Source of the DNA: Aquihabitans sp. G128
GTDB taxonomy: Bacteria; Actinomycetota; Acidimicrobiia; Acidimicrobiales; Iamiaceae
Length of the DNA: 64,000 nucleotides
Direction of reading: 5' to 3'
Assembly: GCF_019048865.1 (NCBI RefSeq)
Contig: NZ_CP077604.1
Location: 1,736,001 to 1,800,000, forward strand
Below, piece after piece: positions 1-7,892 of this stretch. Below the pieces are notes generated by a model. The model worked only from the letters and a program-made list of their open reading frames with translations, was not told where the DNA came from and ran no database searches. Every line of letters starts with the position of its first letter. The first letter of the stretch is position 1. A program made the position numbers and the translations under genes.

Positions 1-1
1 A

Positions 2-478
2 CGCCCGATCACCGTGCACGCGCCCACCCCCGTGCCCATCGTCGGCGACGACGCCATGCTGCGCCAGATCGTGGCCAACCTGGTGGCCAACGCACGGGTG
101 CACACCCCGCCGGACACGCCCATCCACCTCCGAGCCGGGCTCGCCGGCGATCGGGCCGTCGTGGAGGTGGCCGACGAGGGACCCGGCATGTCGCCCGAGG
201 TGGCCGCCCGGGCCTTCGAGCGCTTCTACCGCGCCGATCCGGCCCGCACCCGCCACACCGGCGGCAGCGGCCTCGGCCTGTCGATCGTCGCCGCCTCCGC
301 AGCGGCCCACGGCGGCGAGGCCACGCTGGACTCCGCTCCAGGGCGGGGCACCACCGTGCGCCTCACCCTGCCGATCCTCCCCGTCGTCGGGGCTCCGTCG
401 CCGGGAGCGGCGGGCGGAGGCGAGCGGATCGCCATGAAAGGGGTCGAGGACGGCCAACGCGGGGCACCCTCTCGGTGA
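2..478 (+). CDS. Sensor histidine kinase, C-terminal ATPase domain (5' truncated by window)
   Basis: Only the last ~158 codons are present; the reading frame is open to the window edge. The fragment is a HATPase_c (GHKL) domain: an N-box (LRQIVANLVANARVHT), a G1 box (DEGPGM), an F-box-like stretch (FERFYRADPARTR) and a G2 box (GGSGLGLSIV). This is the ATP-binding half of a two-component sensor kinase that would phosphorylate a response regulator, presumably encoded upstream outside the window. The tail after the ATPase fold (about 40 residues) is Gly/Pro/Arg-rich and looks unstructured. The sensor and dimerisation domains are not visible, so the stimulus is unknown. Confidence 0.9.
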   Translation, partial: RPITVHAPTPVPIVGDDAMLRQIVANLVANARVHTPPDTPIHLRAGLAGDRAVVEVADEGPGMSPEVAARAFERFYRADPARTRHTGGSGLGLSIVAASAAAHGGEATLDSAPGRGTTVRLTLPILPVVGAPSPGAAGGGERIAMKGVEDGQRGAPSR

Positions 479-569
479 GCCGATCGCCCGTTCCCAGGGT
501 TTTCCCAGGTTGGCGTGCTTCGCTGGGCGTTGCTCCCGGCACCATCCGCGACCACAGGGGATCCAACCC

Positions 570-1418
570 ATGCCCAACCGCAAGCTCATCGGCGCCGCCG
601 CCATGACCGCAGCCCTCGCCGCCGGCGGCTTCGCCGGCGCCGCCCTCGGCAACCCGCTCACGTCCGGCGCCCAGGACGGCGGTTCGACCACCTCGACCAC
701 CGCTCCGGCCACCACCGGCACAGACGGCGCCCCCAAGGGCGGCGACCACGGTCCCGGGCGTGGGTTCGGCCTCGGCGGCGACCTCGACGTCGCCGCCAAG
801 GCCCTCGGCATCAGCACCGACGACCTGCAGGCCGCGCTGAAGGACGGCAAGAGCCTGGCCGACGTCGCCAAGGCCCAGGGCGTCGACAAGCAGAAGGTCA
901 TCGACGCCCTCGTCGCCGCCGCCGAGAAGCAGCTCGACGAGGCCAAGGCGGCGCTGCCCGACCGCATCGCCGACCTGGTCGACGGCAAGGTCCCCGCCGG
1001 CGGTCCCGGCGGCTTCGGCGGTGGGCACGGTGGCCGGGGCGGTCCCGGCGGCGGCTTCGGCCGCGGCCAGGACCTCGCCGTCGCCGCCAAGGCCATCGGC
1101 ATCTCCGAGGACGACCTCCGCACCGCCCTCGAGGACGGCAAGAGCATCGCCGAGGTGGCCAAGGCCAAGGGCGTGAGCGAGCAGAAGGTCATCGACGCCC
1201 TCGTCGCCGACGCCAAGGCCAAGCTGGCCGAGGCCGTGAAGTCCGGCAAGCTGACCCAGGCCCAGGCCGACGAGCGCTCCGAGGACCTCGCCGACCGCAC
1301 CAAGGACCGGGTCGAGGACACCCACGAGGGCCGACCCGGCCACGACGGCCCCGACGGTGCGCCCCCGGCCGCCCCGCCGGCCGAGGCCCCCAGCACCACC
1401 GCACCCGGCGGCAACTGA
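570..1418 (+). CDS. Secreted protein with two tandem ~75-residue helical repeats
   Basis: A 282-residue protein starting at the ATG at 570 (AGGGG lies about 10 nt upstream); an in-frame upstream start at 510 lacks the signal. The N-terminus is a classic signal peptide (MPNRKLIG followed by an Ala/Gly-rich core), then a Thr/Ser-rich linker. Two homologous units follow, each with the pattern AAKA(L/I)GIS..DL..AL.DGKS(L/I)A(D/E)VAKA.GV..QKVIDALVA, separated by a Gly-rich spacer. The tail is acidic and then Pro/Ala/Thr-rich. Small exported proteins with this repeat are common in actinobacteria, but I know of no assigned function. A strong hairpin follows the stop. It lies just downstream of a sensor kinase, so it could belong to that regulon; this is inference only. 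Confidence 0.8.
   Translation: MPNRKLIGAAAMTAALAAGGFAGAALGNPLTSGAQDGGSTTSTTAPATTGTDGAPKGGDHGPGRGFGLGGDLDVAAKALGISTDDLQAALKDGKSLADVAKAQGVDKQKVIDALVAAAEKQLDEAKAALPDRIADLVDGKVPAGGPGGFGGGHGGRGGPGGGFGRGQDLAVAAKAIGISEDDLRTALEDGKSIAEVAKAKGVSEQKVIDALVADAKAKLAEAVKSGKLTQAQADERSEDLADRTKDRVEDTHEGRPGHDGPDGAPPAAPPAEAPSTTAPGGN
780..1304 (+). repeat. Intragenic tandem duplication within the secreted protein
   Basis: Unit A (about 780-1001) and unit B (about 1071-1304) encode clearly homologous 75-78 residue segments sharing the AAKA-GIS-DL-AL-DGKS-VAKA-GV-QKVIDALV pattern. A Gly-rich linker, coded by 1002-1070, joins them. Divergence between the units shows an old duplication rather than a recent one. Confidence 0.8.
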
Positions 1419-1447
1419 GCCGGCCGCACACCGCCCCTCCAGGGGAC

Positions 1448-1485
1448 GACGGGCCCGGGTCGCCGATCGGCGGTCCGGGCCCGTC
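1448..1485. terminator. Strong GC hairpin after the secreted-protein gene
   Basis: Perfect 11-bp arms GACGGGCCCGG and CCGGGCCCGTC. The loop itself is partly self-complementary (CGCCGATCGGCG), so the stem can extend. It starts 30 nt after the stop at 1418. There is no U-tract, as is usual for actinobacterial hairpin terminators. Confidence 0.6.
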
Positions 1486-1537
1486 CGCGTCCGGTCCCGG
1501 GTGGGCCGCGCCGCCGCCGGTGCGCCAACATGGCGCC

Positions 1538-2149
1538 GTGCTCCAGGCCGACGATCGCCAGCCGGCCCTCGCCCCCGCCACCACGGGCGTCGCCCGCTGG
1601 GTGCCGCGGGCGCTCGCCGCCGTCGGCGGCGGCACGGCGATCTCGGTCGGCGACCACCTCTTCCACGTGCGGACGCGGGTGCTGGTGCACCACTGGCACC
1701 CCCAGTGGGACGGCCAGACCCTCGTCGTGTTCCCGATCTTCATGGCCGCCGCCGCCCTCATGCTCGCGGTGGCGACCCCGTTCGTGGGCCGGACGCCGCG
1801 CCCGTCGTGGGCACGCGTCGTGCTGGCGGGGGCGTGCTTCTTCGCCGCCTACGCGTTCACCGGCCAGGTGGGCACCGACCACCCGGCCTGGTGCCTCGTC
1901 GTCCTCCTCGCCACCTGGCTGCTGCGGCTCGCCTTCGAGCCCCACCGGCGGGCGGCGGTCCTGCTCGGCCTGCTCATCGGGGTCGGCGGCGGTGCGGGTG
2001 AGGCCGCGGTGTCGGCGCTCGGACTCTTCACCTACGTGCACCAGGACGTGGCCGGCGTGCCCCTCTGGCTCCTCCCGCTGTACCTCCACGGGGCCCCCGC
2101 GGTGCTCGCGCTGGCTCGGCTGGTTCAGGTGGAGCCGGATCCCACCTGA
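1538..2149 (+). CDS. Multi-pass membrane protein of unknown function
   Basis: A 203-residue protein from the GTG at 1538 in the only frame with coherent hydrophobic segments. About five to six transmembrane helices can be read: PIFMAAAALMLAVATPF, ARVVLAGACFFAAYAF, WCLVVLLATWLLRLAF, AVLLGLLIGVGGGAGEA and a C-terminal WLLPLYLHGAPAVLALAR helix. Several His and Trp residues sit in the N-terminal loop (HLFHVRTRVLVHHWHPQWDG), which might bind a metal or heme, but I do not recognise a family. It lies 75 bp upstream of cysM on the same strand, with a possible separate promoter between them. Confidence 0.6.
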   Translation: MLQADDRQPALAPATTGVARWVPRALAAVGGGTAISVGDHLFHVRTRVLVHHWHPQWDGQTLVVFPIFMAAAALMLAVATPFVGRTPRPSWARVVLAGACFFAAYAFTGQVGTDHPAWCLVVLLATWLLRLAFEPHRRAAVLLGLLIGVGGGAGEAAVSALGLFTYVHQDVAGVPLWLLPLYLHGAPAVLALARLVQVEPDPT

Positions 2150-2180
2150 TCGGGCTGGGTGGCGGCCCGAGGGACGCCGT

Positions 2181-2186
2181 TACAAT
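2181..2186 (+). promoter_or_regulatory. Possible -10 element (TACAAT) for cysM
   Basis: TACAAT is close to the canonical -10 hexamer and stands out in this GC-rich DNA. It is 39 nt upstream of the cysM start. No convincing -35 box was seen. Confidence 0.35.
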
Positions 2187-2224
2187 CCCGAGCGCCCGAG
2201 TCGTCTTTTCCAGGAGCCAGCGCT

Positions 2225-3172
2225 GTGGCGCTCTACCGCAACGTGATCGATCTCATCGGCGACACGCCGATGGTCGACATCAGCCCGCTGAGCCCCAACC
2301 CGCGCGTGGAGATCTACGCCAAGCTCGAGGGCCAGAACCCGGGCGGGTCGGTGAAGGACCGGGCGGCGAAGTACATGATCGAGGCCGCCGAGCGCGACGG
2401 CACCCTGCAGCCGGGCGCCACCGTGATCGAGTCGTCGTCGGGCAACACCGGCATCGCCCTCGCCATGATCTGCAAGATCCGGGGCTACGCCCTGAAGATC
2501 GTCCTGCCGGAGAACGTGTCGATCGAGCGCCGCCAGGCCCTGGAGGTCTGGGGCACCGAGATCATCCCGTCGCCCGCCGCCGAGGGCTCCAACGGCGCCA
2601 TGGTCCGCGCCCAGAAGCTGGCCGCCGACAACCCCAGCTGGTGGTTCCCCTTCCAGTACGGCAACGACGCCAATCCCCGGGCCCACTACGAGGGCACCGG
2701 CCCCGAGATCCTGCGCGACGTGCCCGGCATCACCCACTTCGTGGCCGGGCTGGGCACCGCCGGCACCCTCATGGGCGTGGGCACCTACCTCAAGGAGCAG
2801 AAGCCCGACACCCAGGTGTGGGCCATCGAGCCGCCGGCGGGCGAGATGGTCGACGGGCTCAAGAACTTCGACGAGGGCTTCGTGCCGCCGGTCTTCACCG
2901 AGTGGGGCGGCTACGACCTGCTCGACCGCAAGATGATCGTGCGGCCCCGCGAGTCCATCGAGTGGACCCGCCGCCTCACCGAGGTCGGCGTGTTCGCCGG
3001 CATCTCCTCCGGCGCCATCGTGGCCGGCGCCGCCAAGTGCGCCGCCGCCATCGACGAGGGCGTCGTGGTGATGATCGTCTGCGACGGCGGCTGGAAGTAC
3101 CTGAGCACCGGTGCCTGGACCGCCGACCTCGACGAGGTCGAGGCCCGAGCCAAGGGCATCATCTACTTCTAG
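2225..3172 (+). CDS. cysM: Cysteine synthase, CysM type
   Basis: A 315-residue PLP-dependent enzyme of the cysteine synthase family. GTG start at 2225 has an AGGAG ribosome site 8 nt upstream. The PLP lysine is K44 in NPGGSVKDRA; the substrate loop SSSGNTG is near 70-76 and the phosphate-binding loop GLGTAGT near 175-181. Details match mycobacterial CysM (Rv1336) rather than CysK: ITHFVAGLGTAGTLMG, the QYGN(x)AN...HYEGTGPE stretch, and the C-terminal GWKYLSTGA. Mycobacterial CysM uses O-phosphoserine and the thiocarboxylated carrier CysO as sulfur donor. A Mec-like protease gene lies immediately downstream in convergent orientation, supporting that pathway, although no cysO is seen nearby. 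Confidence 0.9.
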   Translation: MALYRNVIDLIGDTPMVDISPLSPNPRVEIYAKLEGQNPGGSVKDRAAKYMIEAAERDGTLQPGATVIESSSGNTGIALAMICKIRGYALKIVLPENVSIERRQALEVWGTEIIPSPAAEGSNGAMVRAQKLAADNPSWWFPFQYGNDANPRAHYEGTGPEILRDVPGITHFVAGLGTAGTLMGVGTYLKEQKPDTQVWAIEPPAGEMVDGLKNFDEGFVPPVFTEWGGYDLLDRKMIVRPRESIEWTRRLTEVGVFAGISSGAIVAGAAKCAAAIDEGVVVMIVCDGGWKYLSTGAWTADLDEVEARAKGIIYF

Positions 3173-3224
3173 GCCGCCTGCTCCGCCCCCGCCGCGCCGG
3201 GACCGGCCGAGCAGCGGGCAGGGG

Positions 3225-3641
3225 TCAGCCCTCGACGACGGTGACCGGCACCTCGACGATGGTGCCCTCGTCGAGCAGCCACGAGCGCAGCATCGGCTCG
3301 GTGTCGCGCAGGGAGACGATGACGTACTGCCACCCCACCAGGAACGGGTTGTCCGCCGCCGCGACGTCGGTGGGCGACGGGTACGGGTCGGTGTGGGTGT
3401 GGGAGTGCATGACGCCCACCACGTCGAGCCCGAGCGGGTCGAACGCCGCCTCGGCGGCCTGGAAGCCGTCGGGACCGATGGAGTAGGTCTTGGTCGACGC
3501 GTCGACGTTGCGGGTGGGCACGAACGCCTCCACCAGGCCCGCGCCGAACCGGCCGCCCATGAGCCCGCAGGCCTCGTGCGGCAGGCCACCGATGGCGTGG
3601 GCCAGCATCTGGAGGTGGGCGGAGCGGGCGATGCGCAGCAC
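3225..3641 (-). CDS. mec: Mec-like JAMM/MPN metalloprotease
   Basis: A 138-residue single-domain JAMM (Mov34/MPN/M67) metalloprotease. Visible zinc-site residues are E23 (PHEACG), H79 and H81 in MHSHTHT, S89 and D92, fitting HxHx10D. In mycobacteria the orthologue Mec removes the newly made cysteine from the C-terminus of the sulfur carrier CysO. The start is the GTG at 3641, because a TACGGT -10 box ends exactly 6 nt upstream (leaderless pattern); longer upstream extensions are non-coding shadow. It is convergent with cysM, 52 bp apart. The symbol is given by homology and neighbourhood; other M67 proteases act on different ubiquitin-like tails. Confidence 0.8.
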   Translation of the reverse strand: MLRIARSAHLQMLAHAIGGLPHEACGLMGGRFGAGLVEAFVPTRNVDASTKTYSIGPDGFQAAEAAFDPLGLDVVGVMHSHTHTDPYPSPTDVAAADNPFLVGWQYVIVSLRDTEPMLRSWLLDEGTIVEVPVTVVEG

Positions 3642-3647
3642 GGCGCC

Positions 3648-3653
3648 ACCGTA
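3648..3653 (-). promoter_or_regulatory. -10 box of leaderless mec transcript
   Basis: TACGGT on the minus strand, followed by 6 nt and then the GTG start, fits a -10 element with transcription starting at the initiation codon. Confidence 0.5.
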
Positions 3654-3701
3654 CCGGTGCCACGAGCAGCCGAAGCCCTTGACCGGACTCGGCGACGGGC
3701 C

Positions 3702-3707
3702 TAGCAA
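3702..3707 (+). promoter_or_regulatory. Probable -10 box of methyltransferase gene
   Basis: TAGCAA followed by 6 nt and a GTG start. The last base departs from TANNNT, so this is a weaker example of the leaderless pattern. Confidence 0.35.
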
Positions 3708-3713
3708 CGGGCC

Positions 3714-4518
3714 GTGACCGACACCGCCGAGCAGTGGGACCCCGACCGCTACGACCAGTTCCGCGCCGAGCGGGAGCGCCCGGCCCACGACCTCTACGCC
3801 CTGCTGGCGCCCACGCCAGGAGGCACCGCGGTCGACCTGGGCTGCGGCACCGGGATGCTGACCGTGGCCCTGGCCGACCGCCTCGGTGCGGCCGAGGTGG
3901 TCGGCATCGACGCCTCGGAGGCCATGCTGGCCCGCGCCGCCGCCCACGCCCGACCCGGCGTGCGCTTCGAGCGGGGGGACCTCGCAGCCTGGGGGGACCC
4001 CACCCACCGGGTCGACGTGGTGGCCGCCAGCGCCAGCCTGCAGTGGGTGCCGGACCACGCCGGCGTCCTCGCCCGCTGGACGGAGGCCCTGGCGCCGTCG
4101 GGCCAGCTGGCCGTCCAGGTGCCGGCGAACGCCGACCACCCCTCGCACCTGGTGGCCGTCGCGGTCGCCGCCGAGCCGCGCTTCGCCGAGGCCTTCGCGG
4201 CCCACGGCGGTCCCCCGCCGGACCCGGTAGCCGAGCACGTGCTGGCGCCCGAGGCCTACGCCGAGCTCCTCTGGGCGCTCGGCTACGCCGAGCAGTCGGT
4301 CCGGCTGCAGGTCTACGGCCCGGTCCTGCCGTCCACCGCGGCGGTGGGCGACTGGATGGCCGGCACCAGCCTCACCCGCTTCGAGCGCCTGCTCGACGAG
4401 CCCACCTACGACGCTGCTCGAGCGCTACCGGGAGCGGCTCGTGGAGGTCGTCGGGGACCGGCGCCCGTACTACTTCTCGTTCAAGCGCATCCTGATCTGG
4501 GGCCGCCGGCCGGCGTGA
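3714..4518 (+). CDS. Class I SAM methyltransferase, trans-aconitate methyltransferase-like (frameshifted)
   Basis: Encodes a ~268-residue SAM-dependent methyltransferase. Motif I is VDLGCGTGMLT, followed by an acidic end of strand 2 (VGIDASE) and SLQWVPD, typical of trans-aconitate 2-methyltransferase (Tam) relatives; the N-terminal WDPDRYDQFRAERERPAHDL also fits that family. The frame breaks near 4413: the expected C-terminus (LLERYRERLVEVVGDRRPYYFSFKRILIWGRRPA) continues in the next frame to the TGA at 4516-4518. One base is effectively missing or two are extra. Given the same defect in many genes here, a sequence error is likelier than a pseudogene. Start GTG at 3714. Confidence 0.8.
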
Positions 4519-4522
4519 GCGG

Positions 4523-5833
4523 TCACGCCACCGCGCCCACCCGCAGCCAGCGGTCGCCGCGGAACCGCGCCAGCAGCGACGCAGCGCGGATGGCCATCAG
4601 CACGGCGAAGGCCGCCCACACCCAGCCGATGCCCAGACCGAGCGGGAGCACCGGGGCCACCGCCACCGCCAGCCCGGCGGCGGCCAGCGCCATGGCCCGG
4701 GCCAGGAACCGCTGGTCGCCGGCCCCGATCAGCACGCCGTCGAGCACGAACGCCACCGCCCCCAGCGGCTGCAGCGCGGCCACCCAGAGCAGCAGGAAGC
4801 CGGCGAGGTGCACGACGTCGGGGTCGGGGCTGAAGAGGCGGGGCAGCACGGGGGACACCACCACCACGGCGGCCGCGGCCACCGCGCCGCCCGCGACCCC
4901 CAGCACGAGCAACCGCTTCGACGCGGCGCGGGCGCCGATCGGGTCGCCGGCGCCGAGCAGGCGCCCGACCATGGCCTGGCCGGCGATGGCCAGGGCGTCG
5001 AGCCCCATAGCCAGGAGGTTCCACACCTCGAACACGATCTGGTGGGCGGCCACGTCCACCCGGCCGATGCGCGTGGCCACCGCGGTCAGGGCCACCAGCG
5101 AGCCGCGGAGCGCCGCCGTCCGCACCACCAGGTCGGCCCCCACGCGCAGCAGCCGGCGCTGGGCGGCGAGGTCCGGCGCCAGGCCCACGCCGTCTGCCTG
5201 CGCGGCACGGCCGACGGCCCGCACGTAGACCAGGCCACCGACCACCTGGGCGGCCACCGTGCCCACCGCCGAGGCGCCGATCCCCTGGTCGAGCCCGACG
5301 ACCAGCACCAGCTCGAGGGCGAGGTTGAGCACGGCGGTGCCGATCGCCACGAGCAGCGGCGTCCGGGTGTCCTGGATGCCACGCAGGTAGCCGGTGCCGG
5401 CCAGGGTCAGCAGCAGGAACGGCAGGCCGGCCAGGCTGAGCCGCAGGTAGTCGAAGGCGTTGGAGGCCACCGCGCCCTCGGCGCCGAGGGCAGCGATCAG
5501 GGGCCTCCCCGCCAGGGCCAGCAGCGCCGCCAGCGCCACGCCCACCCCGCCCCCGAGCCACAGGCCCTGCACGGCCTGGCGGGCCGCCGCCGGCCGATCA
5601 CCGGCGCCGAGCAGGCGGGCCACCGCAGCGGTCGTGCCGTAGGCCAGGAAGATGCACAGCGAGTACGACGTCAGCAGGATCGACGACGCCACCGCCAGGC
5701 CGCCGAGCTGCGCCGTGCCCAGGTGGCCCACCACCGCCGTGTCGGCCAAGAGGTAGATCGGCTCGGCGAGCAGCGTCACGAACGCCGGCCCGGCGAGGCG
5801 GAGGATCTCGCGGTCGTAGCGACGGTCGGGCAC
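4523..5833 (-). CDS. MATE family multidrug/Na+ efflux transporter (DinF-like)
   Basis: A 436-residue, ~12-helix MATE transporter. The N-terminus DREILRLAGPAFVTLLAEPIYLLADTAVVGHLG is the hallmark of the family (the P of helix 1 and the DTAVVGHLG motif). The second half repeats it with DVAAHQIVFEVWNLLAMGLDALAIAGQAMVGRLLGAGD. MATE proteins exchange H+ or Na+ for cationic drugs or metabolites across the cytoplasmic membrane. The GTG at 5833 places the start directly before DRRYDREIL; an upstream extension to 5932 lacks family similarity. It is convergent with the methyltransferase, separated by only 4 bp. Confidence 0.88.
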   Translation of the reverse strand: MPDRRYDREILRLAGPAFVTLLAEPIYLLADTAVVGHLGTAQLGGLAVASSILLTSYSLCIFLAYGTTAAVARLLGAGDRPAAARQAVQGLWLGGGVGVALAALLALAGRPLIAALGAEGAVASNAFDYLRLSLAGLPFLLLTLAGTGYLRGIQDTRTPLLVAIGTAVLNLALELVLVVGLDQGIGASAVGTVAAQVVGGLVYVRAVGRAAQADGVGLAPDLAAQRRLLRVGADLVVRTAALRGSLVALTAVATRIGRVDVAAHQIVFEVWNLLAMGLDALAIAGQAMVGRLLGAGDPIGARAASKRLLVLGVAGGAVAAAAVVVVSPVLPRLFSPDPDVVHLAGFLLLWVAALQPLGAVAFVLDGVLIGAGDQRFLARAMALAAAGLAVAVAPVLPLGLGIGWVWAAFAVLMAIRAASLLARFRGDRWLRVGAVA

Positions 5834-6036
5834 GCCACCAGCATGGCCCCGCCCCCACCCCGGGGAGGCGGGGCCGACACCCCGTGCGAGGACCCGCCCG
5901 GGTAGCTCGCACCGCGGTCCTTCGACCACCATGCGTGGGACGAGTGTTCCAGGACGTTTGCCGTCGTGTCTCGGCCCTCGCCCATCACGGGCGCTACGCT
6001 CGTAGAGCCGGGCCGGGCGGTCCGTTGGGGGGATCG

Positions 6037-7201
6037 GTGAACGTAGCGAGCGGGGACGACTTCGAGCTCGAGCTGGCAGCCCTCGCCTCGCCGCGCCCGC
6101 CCGGCGCCCTCGCCTCGTGGCGTGCAGCCATCGAAGCGGTCATCGCCGCCGGCGGCCCGCCCATGCACCTCCAGCCCATCGTCGACTTCGCCTCGTGCCG
6201 GATCGCCGGTTTCGAGGCGCTCGCCCGGTTCGTCGACAAGCCGGCCGCCCCCGACCGGTGGTTCGCCCGGGCCCACCAGGTGGGCCTCGGCGCCGAGCTC
6301 GAGGCCTCGGCCATCGGCCAGGCCATGCGGCGGCGCGGCGAGTTGGCCGCCGACCAGTTCCTGACGCTGAACCTCTCGCCGGCAGCCCTGTCATCGCCGG
6401 TGGTCCAGGACGTGCTGCGGGTCCACGCCCCGCTCGACGGCGTGGTGGTCGAGCTCACCGAGCACGACCCGATGTCGGACCGGGCGCGGCTCACGCTGGC
6501 CATCGAGATGGTGCGCAGCCTGGGCGGCCTGGTGGCCATCGACGACATCGGCACCGGCTACGCCGGGCTGGAGTGGCTCCTCAGCGCGCCCCGAGATGGT
6601 CAAGCTCGACCGGGAGTTCATCCGCGGCGTCGACGTCGACGAGGCCCGCACCACCTTCGTCCGGTTCGTCGGCGACCTCGTGGGCAAGCTCGACACCTGG
6701 CTCATCGCCGAGGGGATCGAGACCGATGGCGAGCTCGACGTGGTCGTGGGGCTCGGCGTGCCGCTCGGCCAGGGCTACCGCCTCGGTCGCCCGGTCCTCC
6801 GCCCAGGGGGCCTCCCGCTCGACGTCAGCCGCCGCATCGACGACGCCCGGCGCGCCTTCAGCCGCCCCGCCAACCACGTCGCCGCCCACCTCGAGCACAT
6901 CCCCGCAGTGCGCTCCATCGACCGCCACGAGTGGTCGGCGCCCCGCGTGGTGCTGGTCGACGACTTCGGCTGCCCGCTGCAGGTCGTCGACCGGGCCGAT
7001 CCCGGTCGCTCGGAAGCCTCACCGATGCGGGTGAAGCCCACCGACGACGTGAGCACCGTCGCCGTCCGGGCCCTCAGCCGCGGCGAGCACGAGCGCTGGC
7101 GACCGCTCGTCGTCACCGACGACGCCGGGCGCTACCAGGGCATCATCCGCATGGAGCGGCTCGTCCGAGCCCTCTCCGACGAAAGGAGCACCCCCACATG
7201 A
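6037..7201 (+). CDS. EAL-domain cyclic-di-GMP phosphodiesterase with C-terminal CBS-like region (frameshifted)
   Basis: About 388 residues. The EAL domain spans roughly residues 35-270 and keeps the catalytic set: EAL (60-62), N112, E139 of VVVELTE, the DD pair (169-170) in AIDDIGTG, then K in MVKLDREF, E in AEGIET and Q in GQGYRLGRP, so it is probably an active c-di-GMP hydrolase. The C-terminal ~120 residues (VVLVDDFGCPLQVVD, PLVVTDDAGRYQGIIRMERLV) look like a degenerate CBS pair. The frame breaks at about 6583-6592 in a GCGC run; S-A-R-P-E-M-V-K-L-D is the expected junction. GTG start at 6037 follows a G-rich ribosome site. The stop overlaps the next ATG (ATGA). Confidence 0.85.
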
Positions 7202-7371
7202 AGCAGTTCGCCTGCGGCGACGTCGTGCCCGGCTGCGGCCAGCGCTTCACCGGCGACACCGAGGACGAGATCCTCGGCCAGGTGGCGGACCACGCCGCCG
7301 CCGACCACGGCCTCGCGGAGGTGCCGGCCGACGTCGTCGAGGCCGTGCGCGCCGCCATCGTCGAGGCCTGA
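7198..7371 (+). CDS. DUF1059 small protein
   Basis: A 57-residue protein, MKQFACGDVVPGCGQ...HAAADHGL..VP.DVVEAVRAAI, a clear match to the DUF1059 family: paired cysteines near the N-terminus and an HA-x3-HG motif, suggestive of metal binding. Function unknown. It starts inside the stop of the EAL gene (ATGA overlap) with a strong AAAGGAG ribosome site, so it is translated from the same mRNA. Confidence 0.85.
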   Translation: MKQFACGDVVPGCGQRFTGDTEDEILGQVADHAAADHGLAEVPADVVEAVRAAIVEA

Positions 7372-7385
7372 CCCCCGCGGCCCGG

Positions 7386-7391
7386 TAGCCT
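7386..7391 (+). promoter_or_regulatory. -10 box (TAGCCT) upstream of smpB
   Basis: TAGCCT lies 11 nt before the smpB ATG, leaving a leader of only a few nucleotides and no ribosome site. Confidence 0.4.
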
Positions 7392-7402
7392 GCAGCCCGC
7401 TC

Positions 7403-7888
7403 ATGGCTGCCAAGAGACCCGACTCCCGCAACAAGATCGTCGCCACCAACCGCCAGGCGCGGCGCGACTACGAGATCCTGGACACCTGGGAGTGCGGGAT
7501 CATGCTCCAGGGCAGCGAGGTGAAGTCGCTGCGGGAGGCCAAGGTCACCCTCACCGACGCCTACGCCCGTGTCGACATGCGGGAGATCTACCTGGTCGGC
7601 CTGCACATCAACGCCTACTCCAGCGCGTCGGCCCAGGGCGGCCACGAGCTGTCTCGCACCCGCAAGCTGCTCCTGCACCGCCACGAGATCGACGAGCTGC
7701 GCCTCCGGGTCGACCAGGAGCACCTCAGCCTGATCCCGCTCCAGCTCTACTTCAAGGAAGGGCGGGCCAAGCTCGAGCTCGGCCTCGGCCGGGGGCGCAA
7801 GCACTACGACAAGCGCCAGGTGATCGCCAAGCGCGACGCCGACATGGACGCCCGCCGGGCCATGGCCGCCCGTCGACGGACGGGCTGA
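7403..7888 (+). CDS. smpB: SsrA-binding protein SmpB
   Basis: A 161-residue protein of normal length for SmpB. It carries the diagnostic RRDYEILDTWECGIMLQGSEVKSLREAKVTLTDAYARV stretch near the N-terminus and the basic C-terminal tail (GRGRKHYDKRQVIAKRDADMDARRAMAAR) that enters the decoding centre. SmpB binds tmRNA and delivers it to stalled ribosomes for trans-translation. Its RNA partner, ssrA, lies 1.2 kb downstream on the same strand, with one membrane-protein gene between. Confidence 0.97.
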   Translation: MAAKRPDSRNKIVATNRQARRDYEILDTWECGIMLQGSEVKSLREAKVTLTDAYARVDMREIYLVGLHINAYSSASAQGGHELSRTRKLLLHRHEIDELRLRVDQEHLSLIPLQLYFKEGRAKLELGLGRGRKHYDKRQVIAKRDADMDARRAMAARRRTG

Positions 7889-7892
7889 GCCG

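Noticed and set aside
3173..3224. cysO between cysM and mec
   Set aside because: The gap is 52 bp, too short for a ~90-residue carrier, and no Gly-Gly-ending small frame was found nearby. DUF1059 at 7198 does not end in Gly-Gly.
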